DNA from: Caulobacter segnis ATCC 21756
GTDB lineage: Bacteria > Pseudomonadota > Alphaproteobacteria > Caulobacterales > Caulobacteraceae
Length of the DNA stretch: 64,000 bases
Assembly: GCF_000092285.1 (NCBI RefSeq)
Contig: NC_014100.1
Span: forward strand, 2,046,001-2,110,000
Direction: 5' to 3'
Below the pieces are notes generated by a model. It was not told the origin of the DNA and did no database searches. It worked only from the letters and a program-made list of their open reading frames with translations. Shown here one piece after another: positions 1 through 8,411 of the stretch (the first letter of the stretch is position 1; each line of letters opens with the position of its first letter). The position numbers and the translations under genes are program-made.

Positions 1-1
1 T

Positions 2-2539
2 GGCGCGCTCAAGCCTTCTCAAGCCTTCAAGATCGTCGGCAAGACGGGCGAGGAGCTCCCTGTCCAGTCCTGGCCGATCGCCTATTGGCCGGACGGTTCG
101 CTGAAATGGTCCGCCCACGCTGTCGCGAGCGGGGAGGGGCGTGACGGCCTGTCTATCGTGCCGGGCAAGAGCAAGACGCCCGCCGCGCCCTTGCTGGTGA
201 CCAAGACCGCAGACGCGATCACCGTGTCGTCGGGCGATCTGGTCTGGCGTCTGCCGACCGCGGGAGCCGAACTCGTTTCAGAGGCCCGGCGCGCGGGACG
301 GGTCACGTTGAAGGACCTGCGATTGGTCGCGATCGCTCAGGATCAACCGACCCTGGAACCGGATGGCGTCGTCCGCTCCTCGCGCTACATCTCGAAATTC
401 TCGACCGTCACGGTCGAGCAGACGGGCCCCGTTCGGGCTGTCGTACGCTTCGAAGGCGTTCACAGCGGCGACGGACGTACGTGGCTGCCGGTCACTGTGC
501 GCCTCTATTTCCACGCCGGCTCCGAGGCCGTGCGCATCGTCCATAGCTTCATCCTCGATGGCGACCCGGCCAAGGACTTCATCCGGGGTCTGGGCGTCAC
601 CGCCAGCGTGCCGATGAGCGACGAGACCCATAACCGCCATGTCCGCTTCTCAGGCGAAGACGTCGGTGTGTTTGGCGAGGCCGTGCGGACCCTGACGGGC
701 CTGCGCTCGCGGGGCGATCCGGGGCCCGCGGCGCGCGAGACCCAGATCGCCGGGCGCGCGGTGCGCACCGAAACCTTGCCGCCCAAGCTACAGGCTGGCT
801 TGAAATGGATTCCGGAGTGGGGCGATTTCTCGCTGTCGCAGCTGACGCCCGACGGCTTCACCCTGCGCAAGCGGACGAGCGCCGGCCACGCCTGGATCGA
901 CTCCAACGCCGGACAGCGCACGCGGGGCCTGGCCTATGTCGGCGGCGTCTCGGGAGGCGTGGCGTTCGGCCTGAAGGACTTCTGGCAGCGCGCCCCGACG
1001 GGCTTGGAGATCCGAAACGCCCACACCGATCTGGCCGAGTTGACCGCTTGGATGTGGTCGCCCGAGGCGCCGGCCATGGACGTGCGGCCCTATCGCAGCG
1101 CCAACGGGATGGACACTCACCCCGAGGAGATCGAAGGTCTCGACATCACCTATGAGGACTATGAAGCCGGCTGGGACGACGCGCACGGGATCGCCAGGAC
1201 GTCCGAGCTGACCTTGTGGGTGCTCGGCGCGACGCCTTCGCATGACGCCTTCTCAGCCATGGCCAGCCGGGTCGCCGACCCGCCGCGCCTGACGGTCTCG
1301 CCGCAGCGTCTGAAGGCGGCGGGCGTGTTCGGCGATTGGGATGTCGTCGACGCCTCGACGCCGACCCGCCAGCGGATCGAGGATCGGCTGACCTATCTGA
1401 TCGACTACTACATGAACGAGGTGGATCAGCGGCGCTGGTACGGTTTCTGGTCCTACGGCGATGTGATGCACACCTACGATCCGGACCGCCATATGTGGCG
1501 TTACGACGTCGGCGGCTACGCCTGGGACAACTCCGAGCTCTCCACCGACCTGTGGATCTGGTACACCTATCTGCGCACCGGGCGGGCGGACGTTTTCAAG
1601 TTCGCCGAGGCCATGACCCGGCACACTGGCGAGGTCGATGTCTATCACCTCGGCCGCTTCAAGGGCTTCGGTACGCGGCACGGCGTGCAGCACTGGTCCG
1701 ACTCGTCCAAGCAGCCCCGCGTCTCGAACGTCGCCTATCGGCGCATCTACTATTACCTGACCGCCGACGAGCGGGTCGGGGACCTGATGCGCGAGCTGGT
1801 CACGTCCGACTCGGCCCTGGAGGCCGTGGACATTTCACGCAAGCTGCCGCCAGCCCCGGGGCGGGAGCGGCCCAAGGGCGTGGTCGCGTCGGGCTTTGGC
1901 ACGTCCTGGGGGGCGTTCCTCGGGGCCTGGCTCACGGAGTGGGAGCGCACGCGCGATCCGCGCTGGCGAGACCGGATTCTCAACGGCATGAACACGATCG
2001 CCGCCATGAAGCGACGCTGGTTCGCGGGCGAAGCGCCCTACGACCTCAAGACCGGCAAGTTCCTGGGCGACGGCGACTATGTCAGCGTCTCGCACCTGAA
2101 CGCGGTGTTCGGCGTTGTCGAGATGACCTCGGAGCTGCTCGACCTGCTCGACGTTCCCGCCTATCGCAAGGCCTGGCTGGAATACTGCCGCTATTATAAC
2201 GCGCCGCCCGCCGAGCTGAAGGCGTTGCTGGGCAAGGTTCCAAGCGGACGAAATCTCGGCGACGCGCACTCGCGCCTGACCGCTTACGCCGCCAAGCATG
2301 AGAACGACCACGCCCTGGCCCTGCGCGCCTGGTCGGAGTTCTTCGGCAAGGCGGGACGGGAAGGGGGCGACCTGATGCTCAGCCAGGCCCGCCGCGTCGG
2401 CGGAACGGCGGTGCTGCGTCCGATCGATGAGGATCCGGTCCTCTCGACCAACGCCGTCGCTCAGTGGAGTCTGGCGGCCATCCAGAACCTGTCCCTGATC
2501 GGCGATAGCCTGGAAGAAGCGGCGGCCGCAAACCGCTGA
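2..2539 (+). CDS. Exo-rhamnogalacturonan lyase-like secreted protein (5' end outside window)
   Basis: The frame is open from the first bases of the window to the stop at 2539, so only the C-terminal ~845 residues are present; an internal ATG at 158 is not the true start. The visible N-terminal part (SWPIAYWPDGSLKW and following) resembles the RIFT-barrel domain of the YetA/PcRGLX family, whose characterised fungal member is an exo-rhamnogalacturonan lyase (PL26). A central beta-rich domain and an aromatic-rich helical C-terminal part, probably an alpha/alpha toroid, follow. The role would be cleavage of unsaturated rhamnose-galacturonate units from pectin. That fits the GH51 and GH95 enzymes further along. 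The family call is from recalled motifs; substrate and cleavage mode are inferred. The signal peptide, if any, lies outside the window. Confidence 0.65.
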   Translation, partial: GALKPSQAFKIVGKTGEELPVQSWPIAYWPDGSLKWSAHAVASGEGRDGLSIVPGKSKTPAAPLLVTKTADAITVSSGDLVWRLPTAGAELVSEARRAGRVTLKDLRLVAIAQDQPTLEPDGVVRSSRYISKFSTVTVEQTGPVRAVVRFEGVHSGDGRTWLPVTVRLYFHAGSEAVRIVHSFILDGDPAKDFIRGLGVTASVPMSDETHNRHVRFSGEDVGVFGEAVRTLTGLRSRGDPGPAARETQIAGRAVRTETLPPKLQAGLKWIPEWGDFSLSQLTPDGFTLRKRTSAGHAWIDSNAGQRTRGLAYVGGVSGGVAFGLKDFWQRAPTGLEIRNAHTDLAELTAWMWSPEAPAMDVRPYRSANGMDTHPEEIEGLDITYEDYEAGWDDAHGIARTSELTLWVLGATPSHDAFSAMASRVADPPRLTVSPQRLKAAGVFGDWDVVDASTPTRQRIEDRLTYLIDYYMNEVDQRRWYGFWSYGDVMHTYDPDRHMWRYDVGGYAWDNSELSTDLWIWYTYLRTGRADVFKFAEAMTRHTGEVDVYHLGRFKGFGTRHGVQHWSDSSKQPRVSNVAYRRIYYYLTADERVGDLMRELVTSDSALEAVDISRKLPPAPGRERPKGVVASGFGTSWGAFLGAWLTEWERTRDPRWRDRILNGMNTIAAMKRRWFAGEAPYDLKTGKFLGDGDYVSVSHLNAVFGVVEMTSELLDLLDVPAYRKAWLEYCRYYNAPPAELKALLGKVPSGRNLGDAHSRLTAYAAKHENDHALALRAWSEFFGKAGREGGDLMLSQARRVGGTAVLRPIDEDPVLSTNAVAQWSLAAIQNLSLIGDSLEEAAAANR

Positions 2540-2586
2540 GCTTTGGGCCGCGCCTCCTATAGGCGCGGCCGAACGCCGCGGCGCGC

Positions 2587-2856
2587 TTAGAGCGCGGTGT
2601 TGACGGTCAGGATCGCGCGCGCGTTCTGGCGCGTCTGATGGCTCGCGAGGAAAAGCGACGCCAGGAAAGCAATCGACAGCGCCACGGCGACGTAGCAGGC
2701 CGGGCAATGGCCGGCGAACGCCCAGGCGTCCGCGCGCGTGCTGCAGATGGGGCCTGCCAGCATCCGCGGAAGCGACTGCTGCAGGGCGACCGCCCACGCG
2801 ACAATGGCCGCTAGGCCCGTGGCCGATGGGAGATGACGAGATAGCGCTTTGAGCAT
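2587..2856 (-). CDS. Small membrane protein, divergent from ccoN
   Basis: An 89-residue protein with two hydrophobic segments (about residues 14-32 and 53-71) separated by a loop containing CSTR and HCPAC; the three cysteines may form a disulfide or bind metal. I do not recognise a named family. The start is supported by a GGAGTCCGC leader directly before CATG, the same nine bases that precede the ccoN start in the opposite direction. The FixK box at 2907-2920 is centred 57.5 bp from this start, close to the spacing seen at hemN and the universal stress gene, so co-induction with cco is plausible. A role in cbb3 or copper handling is a guess from position only. Confidence 0.55.
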   Translation of the reverse strand: MLKALSRHLPSATGLAAIVAWAVALQQSLPRMLAGPICSTRADAWAFAGHCPACYVAVALSIAFLASLFLASHQTRQNARAILTVNTAL

Positions 2857-2906
2857 GGCGGACTCCGAATTGGCCCACAGGGTCCAACAGGTTCGCTGAC
2901 TTGGCT

Positions 2907-2920
2907 TTGAGACAGATCAA
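2907..2920. promoter_or_regulatory. FixK/FNR-type box upstream of ccoNOQP
   Basis: TTGAGACAGATCAA matches the FNR/FixK palindrome TTGAT-N4-ATCAA at 9 of 10 defined positions. It is centred 65.5 bp before ccoN and 57.5 bp before the divergent small gene. FixK activation of cbb3 oxidase operons is established in Caulobacter and rhizobia. Confidence 0.8.
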
Positions 2921-2978
2921 AGCACGGAGTCGACCGGTGTGACACCCCTGGGTTCCAGGTTCGACTCATGGAGTCCGC

Positions 2979-4625
2979 ATGTCCGCCCCTTCAAACACCA
3001 GTGCTGGTCCGCCCGCGGGCTCCAGCCTTCTTCTAGTCATCTCGGTTATAGGCGCCTTTTTGGCGATTTTGGGGGCGGGTCTCACCCATGATCCCATTTT
3101 CCGCCTTCAAGCCGGCACCTTGGCCCTGGCCGGTGTGATCGCCGCCTTTGTCCTGAACGGCGGCCTCGCCGGCGGGACGCTGCGCGACCATCCCGACCAA
3201 TATTCCGACAACGTCATCAAGGCCGGCGTGATCGCCACCATGTTCTGGGCGGCGGCGGGTCTGCTGGTGGGGGTGATTATCGCCGCCCAGCTGACGTGGC
3301 CGAGGATCTTCTATTTCCCCGAGCTCGGTTTCCTGAACTTCGGGCGGCTGCGGCCTCTGCACACCTCGGCGGTGATTTTCGCGTTCGGCGGCAACGCCCT
3401 GATCGCGACGTCCTTCTGGGTCGTCCAGCGCACCTGCAAGGCGCGGCTGGCCGGCGGCATCGCGCCGTGGTTCGTGTTCTGGGGCTACCAGCTGTTCATC
3501 GTGATGGCCGCGACCGGCTACCTGATGGGCGCGACCCAGGGCAAGGAGTACGCCGAGCCCGAATGGTACACCGACCTTTGGCTGACGATCGTCTGGGTGG
3601 CCTATCTGCTGGTCTTCCTGGGCACGATCTGGAAGCGCAAGGAGCCGCATATCTATGTGGCCAACTGGTTCTACCTGGCCTTCATCGTCACCATCGCCCT
3701 GCTGCACCTGGTCAACAACGCCGCCGTTCCGGTCGGCCTGCTGAACCACAAGTCCTACGGCGTGATGTCCGGCGTCCAGGACGCCCTGACCCAGTGGTGG
3801 TACGGCCACAACGCGGTCGGCTTCTTCCTGACCGCCGGCTTCCTGGCCATGATGTACTACTTCGTGCCCAAGCGCGTTGAGCGCCCGGTCTACAGCTACC
3901 GTCTGTCGATCGTGCACTTCTGGGCCCTGATCTTCATCTACATCTGGGCCGGTCCGCACCACCTGCACTACACGGCCCTGCCGCAGTGGGCGCAGACCCT
4001 GGGCATGACCTTCTCGATCATGCTGTGGATGCCCTCGTGGGGCGGCATGATCAACGGCCTGATGACCCTGTCGGGCGCCTGGGACAAGCTGCGTACGGAC
4101 CCCGTCGTCCGGATGATGGTCGTCTCGATCGCCTTCTACGGCATGTCGACCTTCGAAGGTCCCGTGATGTCGATCCGCGCCGTCAACGCGCTCTCCCACT
4201 ACACCGACTGGACCATCGGCCACGTGCACTCCGGCGCTCTGGGCTGGGTCGGCTTCATCAGCTTCGGCGCGGTCTACTGCCTGGTGCCGTGGCTGTGGAA
4301 GAAGCCGGGCCTGTACTCGAACAAGATGGTCGAGTGGCACTTCTGGATCGCGACCACCGGGATCCTGCTCTACATCGCCGCGATGTGGGTGTCGGGCATT
4401 ATGGAAGGCCTGATGTGGCGGGAATACACCCCGCAGGGCTTCCTGGCTTACAGCTTCATCGAGACCGTCTCGGCCAAGCATATCGAGAACATCATCCGCA
4501 CCGTGGGCGGCCTGATGTACCTGGCTGGCGCGCTGATCATGATCGTCAACCTCTGGAAGACGATCAGCACGCCCTCCGCCGAGCTGGCCGACGCTCCGGC
4601 CGCCCCCGCCACCGCGATCGCCTGA
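2979..4625 (+). CDS. ccoN: cbb3-type cytochrome c oxidase subunit I
   Basis: The catalytic haem-copper subunit of the high-affinity cbb3 oxidase: it reduces O2 to water in the inner membrane and pumps protons. The 548-residue product has about a dozen membrane helices and the invariant histidines: LHTSAV (haem b), WWYGHNAVG (CuB), GPHHLHY (CuB pair) and [10 protein letters not shown] (haems). It is slightly longer than many CcoN proteins because of a flexible N-terminus. The ATG follows GGAGTCCGC. It is the first gene of ccoNOQP, followed by ccoO after 7 bp, and lies behind a FixK box, consistent with induction at low oxygen. Confidence 0.97.
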   Translation: MSAPSNTSAGPPAGSSLLLVISVIGAFLAILGAGLTHDPIFRLQAGTLALAGVIAAFVLNGGLAGGTLRDHPDQYSDNVIKAGVIATMFWAAAGLLVGVIIAAQLTWPRIFYFPELGFLNFGRLRPLHTSAVIFAFGGNALIATSFWVVQRTCKARLAGGIAPWFVFWGYQLFIVMAATGYLMGATQGKEYAEPEWYTDLWLTIVWVAYLLVFLGTIWKRKEPHIYVANWFYLAFIVTIALLHLVNNAAVPVGLLNHKSYGVMSGVQDALTQWWYGHNAVGFFLTAGFLAMMYYFVPKRVERPVYSYRLSIVHFWALIFIYIWAGPHHLHYTALPQWAQTLGMTFSIMLWMPSWGGMINGLMTLSGAWDKLRTDPVVRMMVVSIAFYGMSTFEGPVMSIRAVNALSHYTDWTIGHVHSGALGWVGFISFGAVYCLVPWLWKKPGLYSNKMVEWHFWIATTGILLYIAAMWVSGIMEGLMWREYTPQGFLAYSFIETVSAKHIENIIRTVGGLMYLAGALIMIVNLWKTISTPSAELADAPAAPATAIA

Positions 4626-4632
4626 GGTTCCG

Positions 4633-5376
4633 ATGTCTCTCTGGAAGCAACACTCCAAGCTTGAGCGGCATTCGCTGCTGCTCGTCGTCGGCATCCTTCT
4701 GGTCGTCTCCATCGGCGGCCTGGTCGAGATCGCCCCGCTGTTCTGGCTGCAGAGCACGATCGAGAAGGTGCAGGGCATGCGTCCCTACACCCCGCTCGAA
4801 CTGGCTGGCCGCGACATCTATGTCCGTGAGGGCTGCTACCTCTGCCACTCGCAGATGGTTCGCCCGCTGCGCGACGAGGTCGAGCGCTACGGTCACTACA
4901 GCCTGGCCGCCGAGAGCATGTACGACCACCCGTTCCAGTGGGGGTCCAAGCGGACCGGTCCCGACCTGGCGCGCGTGGGCGGCAAGTACTCGGACACCTG
5001 GCACCGTGACCACCTGATCGACCCTCGCTCGGTCGTGCCGGAGTCGGTGATGCCGCCCTACAAGTTCCTGGCCGAAAAGGACCTGGACTACAGCGACATC
5101 GTCGATCGCCTGAAGACCCAACGCACGGTCGGCGTCCCCTACACGCCGGATCAGGTCGCCAACGCCAAGAAGGACCTCGAGGCCCAGGCCGATCCGTTCT
5201 CGACCGACGCCGTGGCTCTTCGTGGCCGCTACGACGCCAAGGTGGTCAACCGCGACTTCGATGGCGATCCCAACAAGATCACCGAGATGGATGCTCTGGT
5301 CGCCTACCTGCAGATGCTGGGCACCCTGGTGGACTTCAAGTCCTACAAGACCCAGGCGCCGGAGAACCAACGATGA
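4633..5376 (+). CDS. ccoO: cbb3-type oxidase subunit II, monohaem cytochrome c
   Basis: A membrane-anchored cytochrome c that passes electrons from CcoP to the CcoN active site. The 247-residue protein has one N-terminal transmembrane helix (about residues 13-32) and a periplasmic domain with a single c-type haem motif CYLCH at residues 68-72. A likely methionine ligand lies in SVMPPYKF. Length and motif layout are typical. It starts 7 bp after ccoN and its stop overlaps the ccoQ start by 4 bp (ATGA), which suggests translational coupling. Confidence 0.97.
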   Translation: MSLWKQHSKLERHSLLLVVGILLVVSIGGLVEIAPLFWLQSTIEKVQGMRPYTPLELAGRDIYVREGCYLCHSQMVRPLRDEVERYGHYSLAAESMYDHPFQWGSKRTGPDLARVGGKYSDTWHRDHLIDPRSVVPESVMPPYKFLAEKDLDYSDIVDRLKTQRTVGVPYTPDQVANAKKDLEAQADPFSTDAVALRGRYDAKVVNRDFDGDPNKITEMDALVAYLQMLGTLVDFKSYKTQAPENQR

Positions 5377-5540
5377 GCGGCCTGACCTACGAAGCCGTCG
5401 CGCGCTTCGCGCAGCAAGGCGGGCTGATCTACTTCGGCCTGATCTTCCTCGCCGGCGTCGCCTACGCCCTGTGGCCCTCCAAGAAGGCCGAATTCCAACA
5501 CGCCGCGCATATGCCGCTGGATGACGAGGAGCTCTCCTGA
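5373..5540 (+). CDS. ccoQ: cbb3-type oxidase small subunit
   Basis: A 55-residue protein with one membrane helix (about residues 18-34, [16 protein letters not shown]) followed by a short polar tail rich in acidic residues. CcoQ stabilises the CcoNO-CcoP complex in other bacteria. It is identified by position between ccoO and ccoP, by size, and by the LWP motif after the helix. It overlaps ccoO by ATGA and ccoP by one base (TGATG), so the operon is tightly coupled. Confidence 0.9.
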   Translation: MSGLTYEAVARFAQQGGLIYFGLIFLAGVAYALWPSKKAEFQHAAHMPLDDEELS

Positions 5541-6409
5541 TGGCTCACGAACGCGAGACCGACCACGCCACCGGCGTCGAGACGACCGGGCACGAATGGG
5601 ACGGCATCAAGGAATTGGACAACCCGCTGCCTCGCTGGTGGCTGTGGATCTGGTACGTGACGATCGCCTTCTCGATCGCTTACTGGGTGGCGATGCCGGC
5701 ATGGCCGGGCCTGCACAGCTACACCAAGGGCATGCTGGGCCAGTCAGACCGGGCGAACGTGGGGAAGGAGCTTACCGCTCTCGAGCTCCAACGCGGCCAA
5801 GGCGCGGCGGCGCTCCGCACCGCCAGCCTGGAGCAGATCGAAAAGGATCCGAAGCTGCAGGCCTACGCCCAGCAGGTCGGCCAGTCGGTCTTCGGCGACA
5901 ACTGCGCCACCTGCCACGGCATCGGCGGCACCGGCGGCAAGGGGTACGCAAACCTCCGCGACGACGTGTGGCTGTGGGGCGGCAAGCTGGAGGACATCCA
6001 GTACACCATCACTCACGGCATCCGCAGCGGTGATGAGAACGCTCGCATGTCGCAGATGCCCGCCTACGGTCGCGACGAGCTGCTCAAGCCCGAGCAGATC
6101 GACGACCTGACCGAATACGTGGTCAAGCTGTCCAACCGTCCGGCCGACGCCGGCGCCGTGGCCCGCGCCGCTCCGATCTTCGAAACCCAATGCTCGGCCT
6201 GCCACGGCCTGGAGGGCAAGGGGAACCAGGAGCTCGGCGCGCCGAACCTGACCGACGCCGACTGGCTGTACGGTTCGGATCGCGCGTCGATCCGCGGCCA
6301 GATCTACGCCGGCAACGGCGGCGTCATGCCCACCTGGGGCGGGCGCCTGAGCCCCGAGACGATCAAGGCTCTGACGGTCTACATTCACGCCAACGCGGGT
6401 GGTCAGTAA
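5540..6409 (+). CDS. ccoP: cbb3-type oxidase subunit III, dihaem cytochrome c
   Basis: The electron-entry subunit of the oxidase. The 289-residue product has an N-terminal membrane helix (about residues 33-52, WWLWIWYVTIAFSIAYW) and two periplasmic cytochrome c domains with CATCH at 122-126 and CSACH at 218-222. Methionine ligands are likely in SQMPAYG and GVMPTWG. The start ATG shares its A with the ccoQ stop. The order NOQP and the intact haem sites indicate a functional oxidase. The ccoG assembly gene follows after 5 bp. Confidence 0.97.
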   Translation: MAHERETDHATGVETTGHEWDGIKELDNPLPRWWLWIWYVTIAFSIAYWVAMPAWPGLHSYTKGMLGQSDRANVGKELTALELQRGQGAAALRTASLEQIEKDPKLQAYAQQVGQSVFGDNCATCHGIGGTGGKGYANLRDDVWLWGGKLEDIQYTITHGIRSGDENARMSQMPAYGRDELLKPEQIDDLTEYVVKLSNRPADAGAVARAAPIFETQCSACHGLEGKGNQELGAPNLTDADWLYGSDRASIRGQIYAGNGGVMPTWGGRLSPETIKALTVYIHANAGGQ

Positions 6410-6414
6410 GGGCT

Positions 6415-7908
6415 ATGCCCACGCTTATCGACAATCGGCCTCCCGAACCTGAAACCCGGACGGCGGTCTCGGCCGCCGCCCGGGCCAGGGGGAAGGGCGA
6501 CGCCAAGGGCGGGCTCTATAAGCCTCGCGAACAGATCTATCCCAAGCTGGTCCACGGCAAGTGGCGGAACGTGAAGTGGGCGCTGCTCATCATCACCCTC
6601 GGGATCTACTACATCACGCCCTGGATCCGCTGGCATCGGCCGGACGGCTTCCCGCAACAGGCGGCGCTGGTCGATTTCACCGGCCGGCGCTTCTACTTCT
6701 TCGACATCCAGCTATGGCCCCAGGAAGTTTATATCTTCACGGGCCTGCTGGTGATGTCAGCCTTGGCGCTGTTCCTGGTGACGGCGCTTTTTGGTCGTCT
6801 GTGGTGCGGTTACGCCTGCCCGCAGACGGTCTGGACAGACCTCTATATCGTTGTCGAGCGCCTGTTCGAAGGCGACCGCAACGCGCGCATGCGCCTCGAC
6901 GCCGCGCCGCTGTCTTTCGACAAGGTCTGGCGCAAGACCGGCAAGCACCTGACCTGGCTGGCCATCGCCTTTGGCACCGGCGGCGCCTGGATCTTCTACT
7001 TTCATGACGCGCCGACGCTGCTCCGCACCTTCTGGACCGGCGACGCGCCGGTCACGGCCTATGTCTCGTGCGGCCTGCTGACCTGCACGACCTACATCTT
7101 CGCCGGCTGGATGCGCGAGCAGGTCTGCACCTACATGTGCCCCTGGCCCCGCATCCAGGGCGCGATGCTGGACCATCACTCGCTGCAGGTGACCTATCTG
7201 GGCTATCGCGGCGAGCCGCGCGGTCCGCACAAGAAGGGCCAGAGCTGGGAGGGGCGGGGCGACTGCGTCGACTGCCGCCAGTGCGTGGTGGTCTGCCCGA
7301 TGGGGATCGACATCCGCGATGGCGCTCAGCTGGAGTGCATCAACTGCGGTCTCTGCGTCGACGCCTGCGACGACATCATGACCAAGATGGGCCGTCCGAC
7401 CGGCCTGATCGCTTACGATTCCGAAGCCGCGGTTTCGCACCGTGGCTCGGGCTGCAAGCCTCGGTACAAGCCGGTCCGCAGCCGGACGATCTACTACGCC
7501 TTGGCCCTGGGCATCGTTGGCGGACTCACCCTGTGGTCGTTGATCGCCAGGCCTGACGCCGATCTCCACGTGATCCGTGACCGAAATCCCGTGTTTGTGC
7601 GGATGCACGATGGCGCGGTGCGTGACGGCTATACGCTGAAGATCGGAAACCGAACTTTCGTCGAGCAGCGTTTCGACGTCGCGTTCGAGGGCGTGCCCGG
7701 AGCCCGCCTCAGCCATCCTGGCGCCCAAGGCGAGCACGTCAGCATCGTCGTCCCCGCCGACCAGGTCGTGCCGCTGCGCGTCTTCGTCACCACCCCTCCG
7801 AACGCCGAACTGGACGCCAGTGTCCCGGCCCGGTTCATCATCCGGTCGGGTGACGTCCAGGCCGAGGCCAAGACCGTCTTCCTCTCAGGAGCCGCGAACC
7901 CGCAATGA
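6415..7908 (+). CDS. ccoG: Cytochrome oxidase accessory protein, ferredoxin-like copper reductase
   Basis: CcoG (FixG/RdxA) is a membrane 4Fe-4S protein needed for cbb3 assembly; characterised homologues reduce Cu(II) to Cu(I). The 497-residue product starts at MPTLIDNRPP; upstream codons in the same frame lie within ccoP. Several membrane helices surround CGYACPQTVW and CTYMCPWPRIQ. Two ferredoxin clusters follow, beginning near residue 284 (CVDCRQCVVVCP) and residue 308 (CINCGLCVDAC). An Ig-like C-terminal domain completes the protein. It overlaps fixH by ATGA. All cluster cysteines are present. Confidence 0.95.
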   Translation: MPTLIDNRPPEPETRTAVSAAARARGKGDAKGGLYKPREQIYPKLVHGKWRNVKWALLIITLGIYYITPWIRWHRPDGFPQQAALVDFTGRRFYFFDIQLWPQEVYIFTGLLVMSALALFLVTALFGRLWCGYACPQTVWTDLYIVVERLFEGDRNARMRLDAAPLSFDKVWRKTGKHLTWLAIAFGTGGAWIFYFHDAPTLLRTFWTGDAPVTAYVSCGLLTCTTYIFAGWMREQVCTYMCPWPRIQGAMLDHHSLQVTYLGYRGEPRGPHKKGQSWEGRGDCVDCRQCVVVCPMGIDIRDGAQLECINCGLCVDACDDIMTKMGRPTGLIAYDSEAAVSHRGSGCKPRYKPVRSRTIYYALALGIVGGLTLWSLIARPDADLHVIRDRNPVFVRMHDGAVRDGYTLKIGNRTFVEQRFDVAFEGVPGARLSHPGAQGEHVSIVVPADQVVPLRVFVTTPPNAELDASVPARFIIRSGDVQAEAKTVFLSGAANPQ

Positions 7909-8411
7909 CCAGCGCAACGCAAACGATCGCCAAGGTTCCGTCCGAGAAGGGCCGCATCACCGGCTGGCATGTGCTGATCGGCGTGGTGCTGTTCTTCGCG
8001 ACAGTCATCGCGGTCGACATCGTCTTCATGGTTCAGGCCTACAGGACCTTCTCGGGCGAGGTGGCCTCGAACCCGTACGAGACGGGGCTGGCGTTCAACC
8101 GCACCCTGGCGCAGCGCCAGAAGGAGGCGGCCCTGGGCTGGTCCGCCAGCGTCGAGACGCCCGAGGGCAAGGCCGTGGTGGTCAAGGTTCTCGACCGTGA
8201 CGCCAAGCCCCTGGACGGCCTGTCCTTGACCGGCGTCCTGGAGCGTCCCGCGACCGAAACCGGACGTCAGACCCTGAACTTCCGCTCTCTGGGCGGCGGT
8301 CGCTACCAAGCGGCCGCGCGACTGGACGGCGCCTGGGACCTGCGGGCCACGGCTCGCAACGCCAAGGATATGTTCGAGATCGAAACGCGCCTAGTGGAGC
8401 CCGCGCGATGA
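7905..8411 (+). CDS. fixH: FixH family protein, cbb3 maturation
   Basis: A 168-residue membrane protein with one N-terminal helix (about residues 20-43, WHVLIGVVLFFATVIAVDIVFMV). The periplasmic domain carries the FixH pattern MVQAYRTFSG, NPYETGLAFN and WDLRATA. FixH acts with FixI in assembling cbb3 oxidase, probably in metal delivery or haem handling; its exact biochemistry is not settled. It overlaps ccoG and fixI by 4 bp at each end, which puts it firmly in the ccoGHIS operon. Confidence 0.93.
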   Translation: MTSATQTIAKVPSEKGRITGWHVLIGVVLFFATVIAVDIVFMVQAYRTFSGEVASNPYETGLAFNRTLAQRQKEAALGWSASVETPEGKAVVVKVLDRDAKPLDGLSLTGVLERPATETGRQTLNFRSLGGGRYQAAARLDGAWDLRATARNAKDMFEIETRLVEPAR

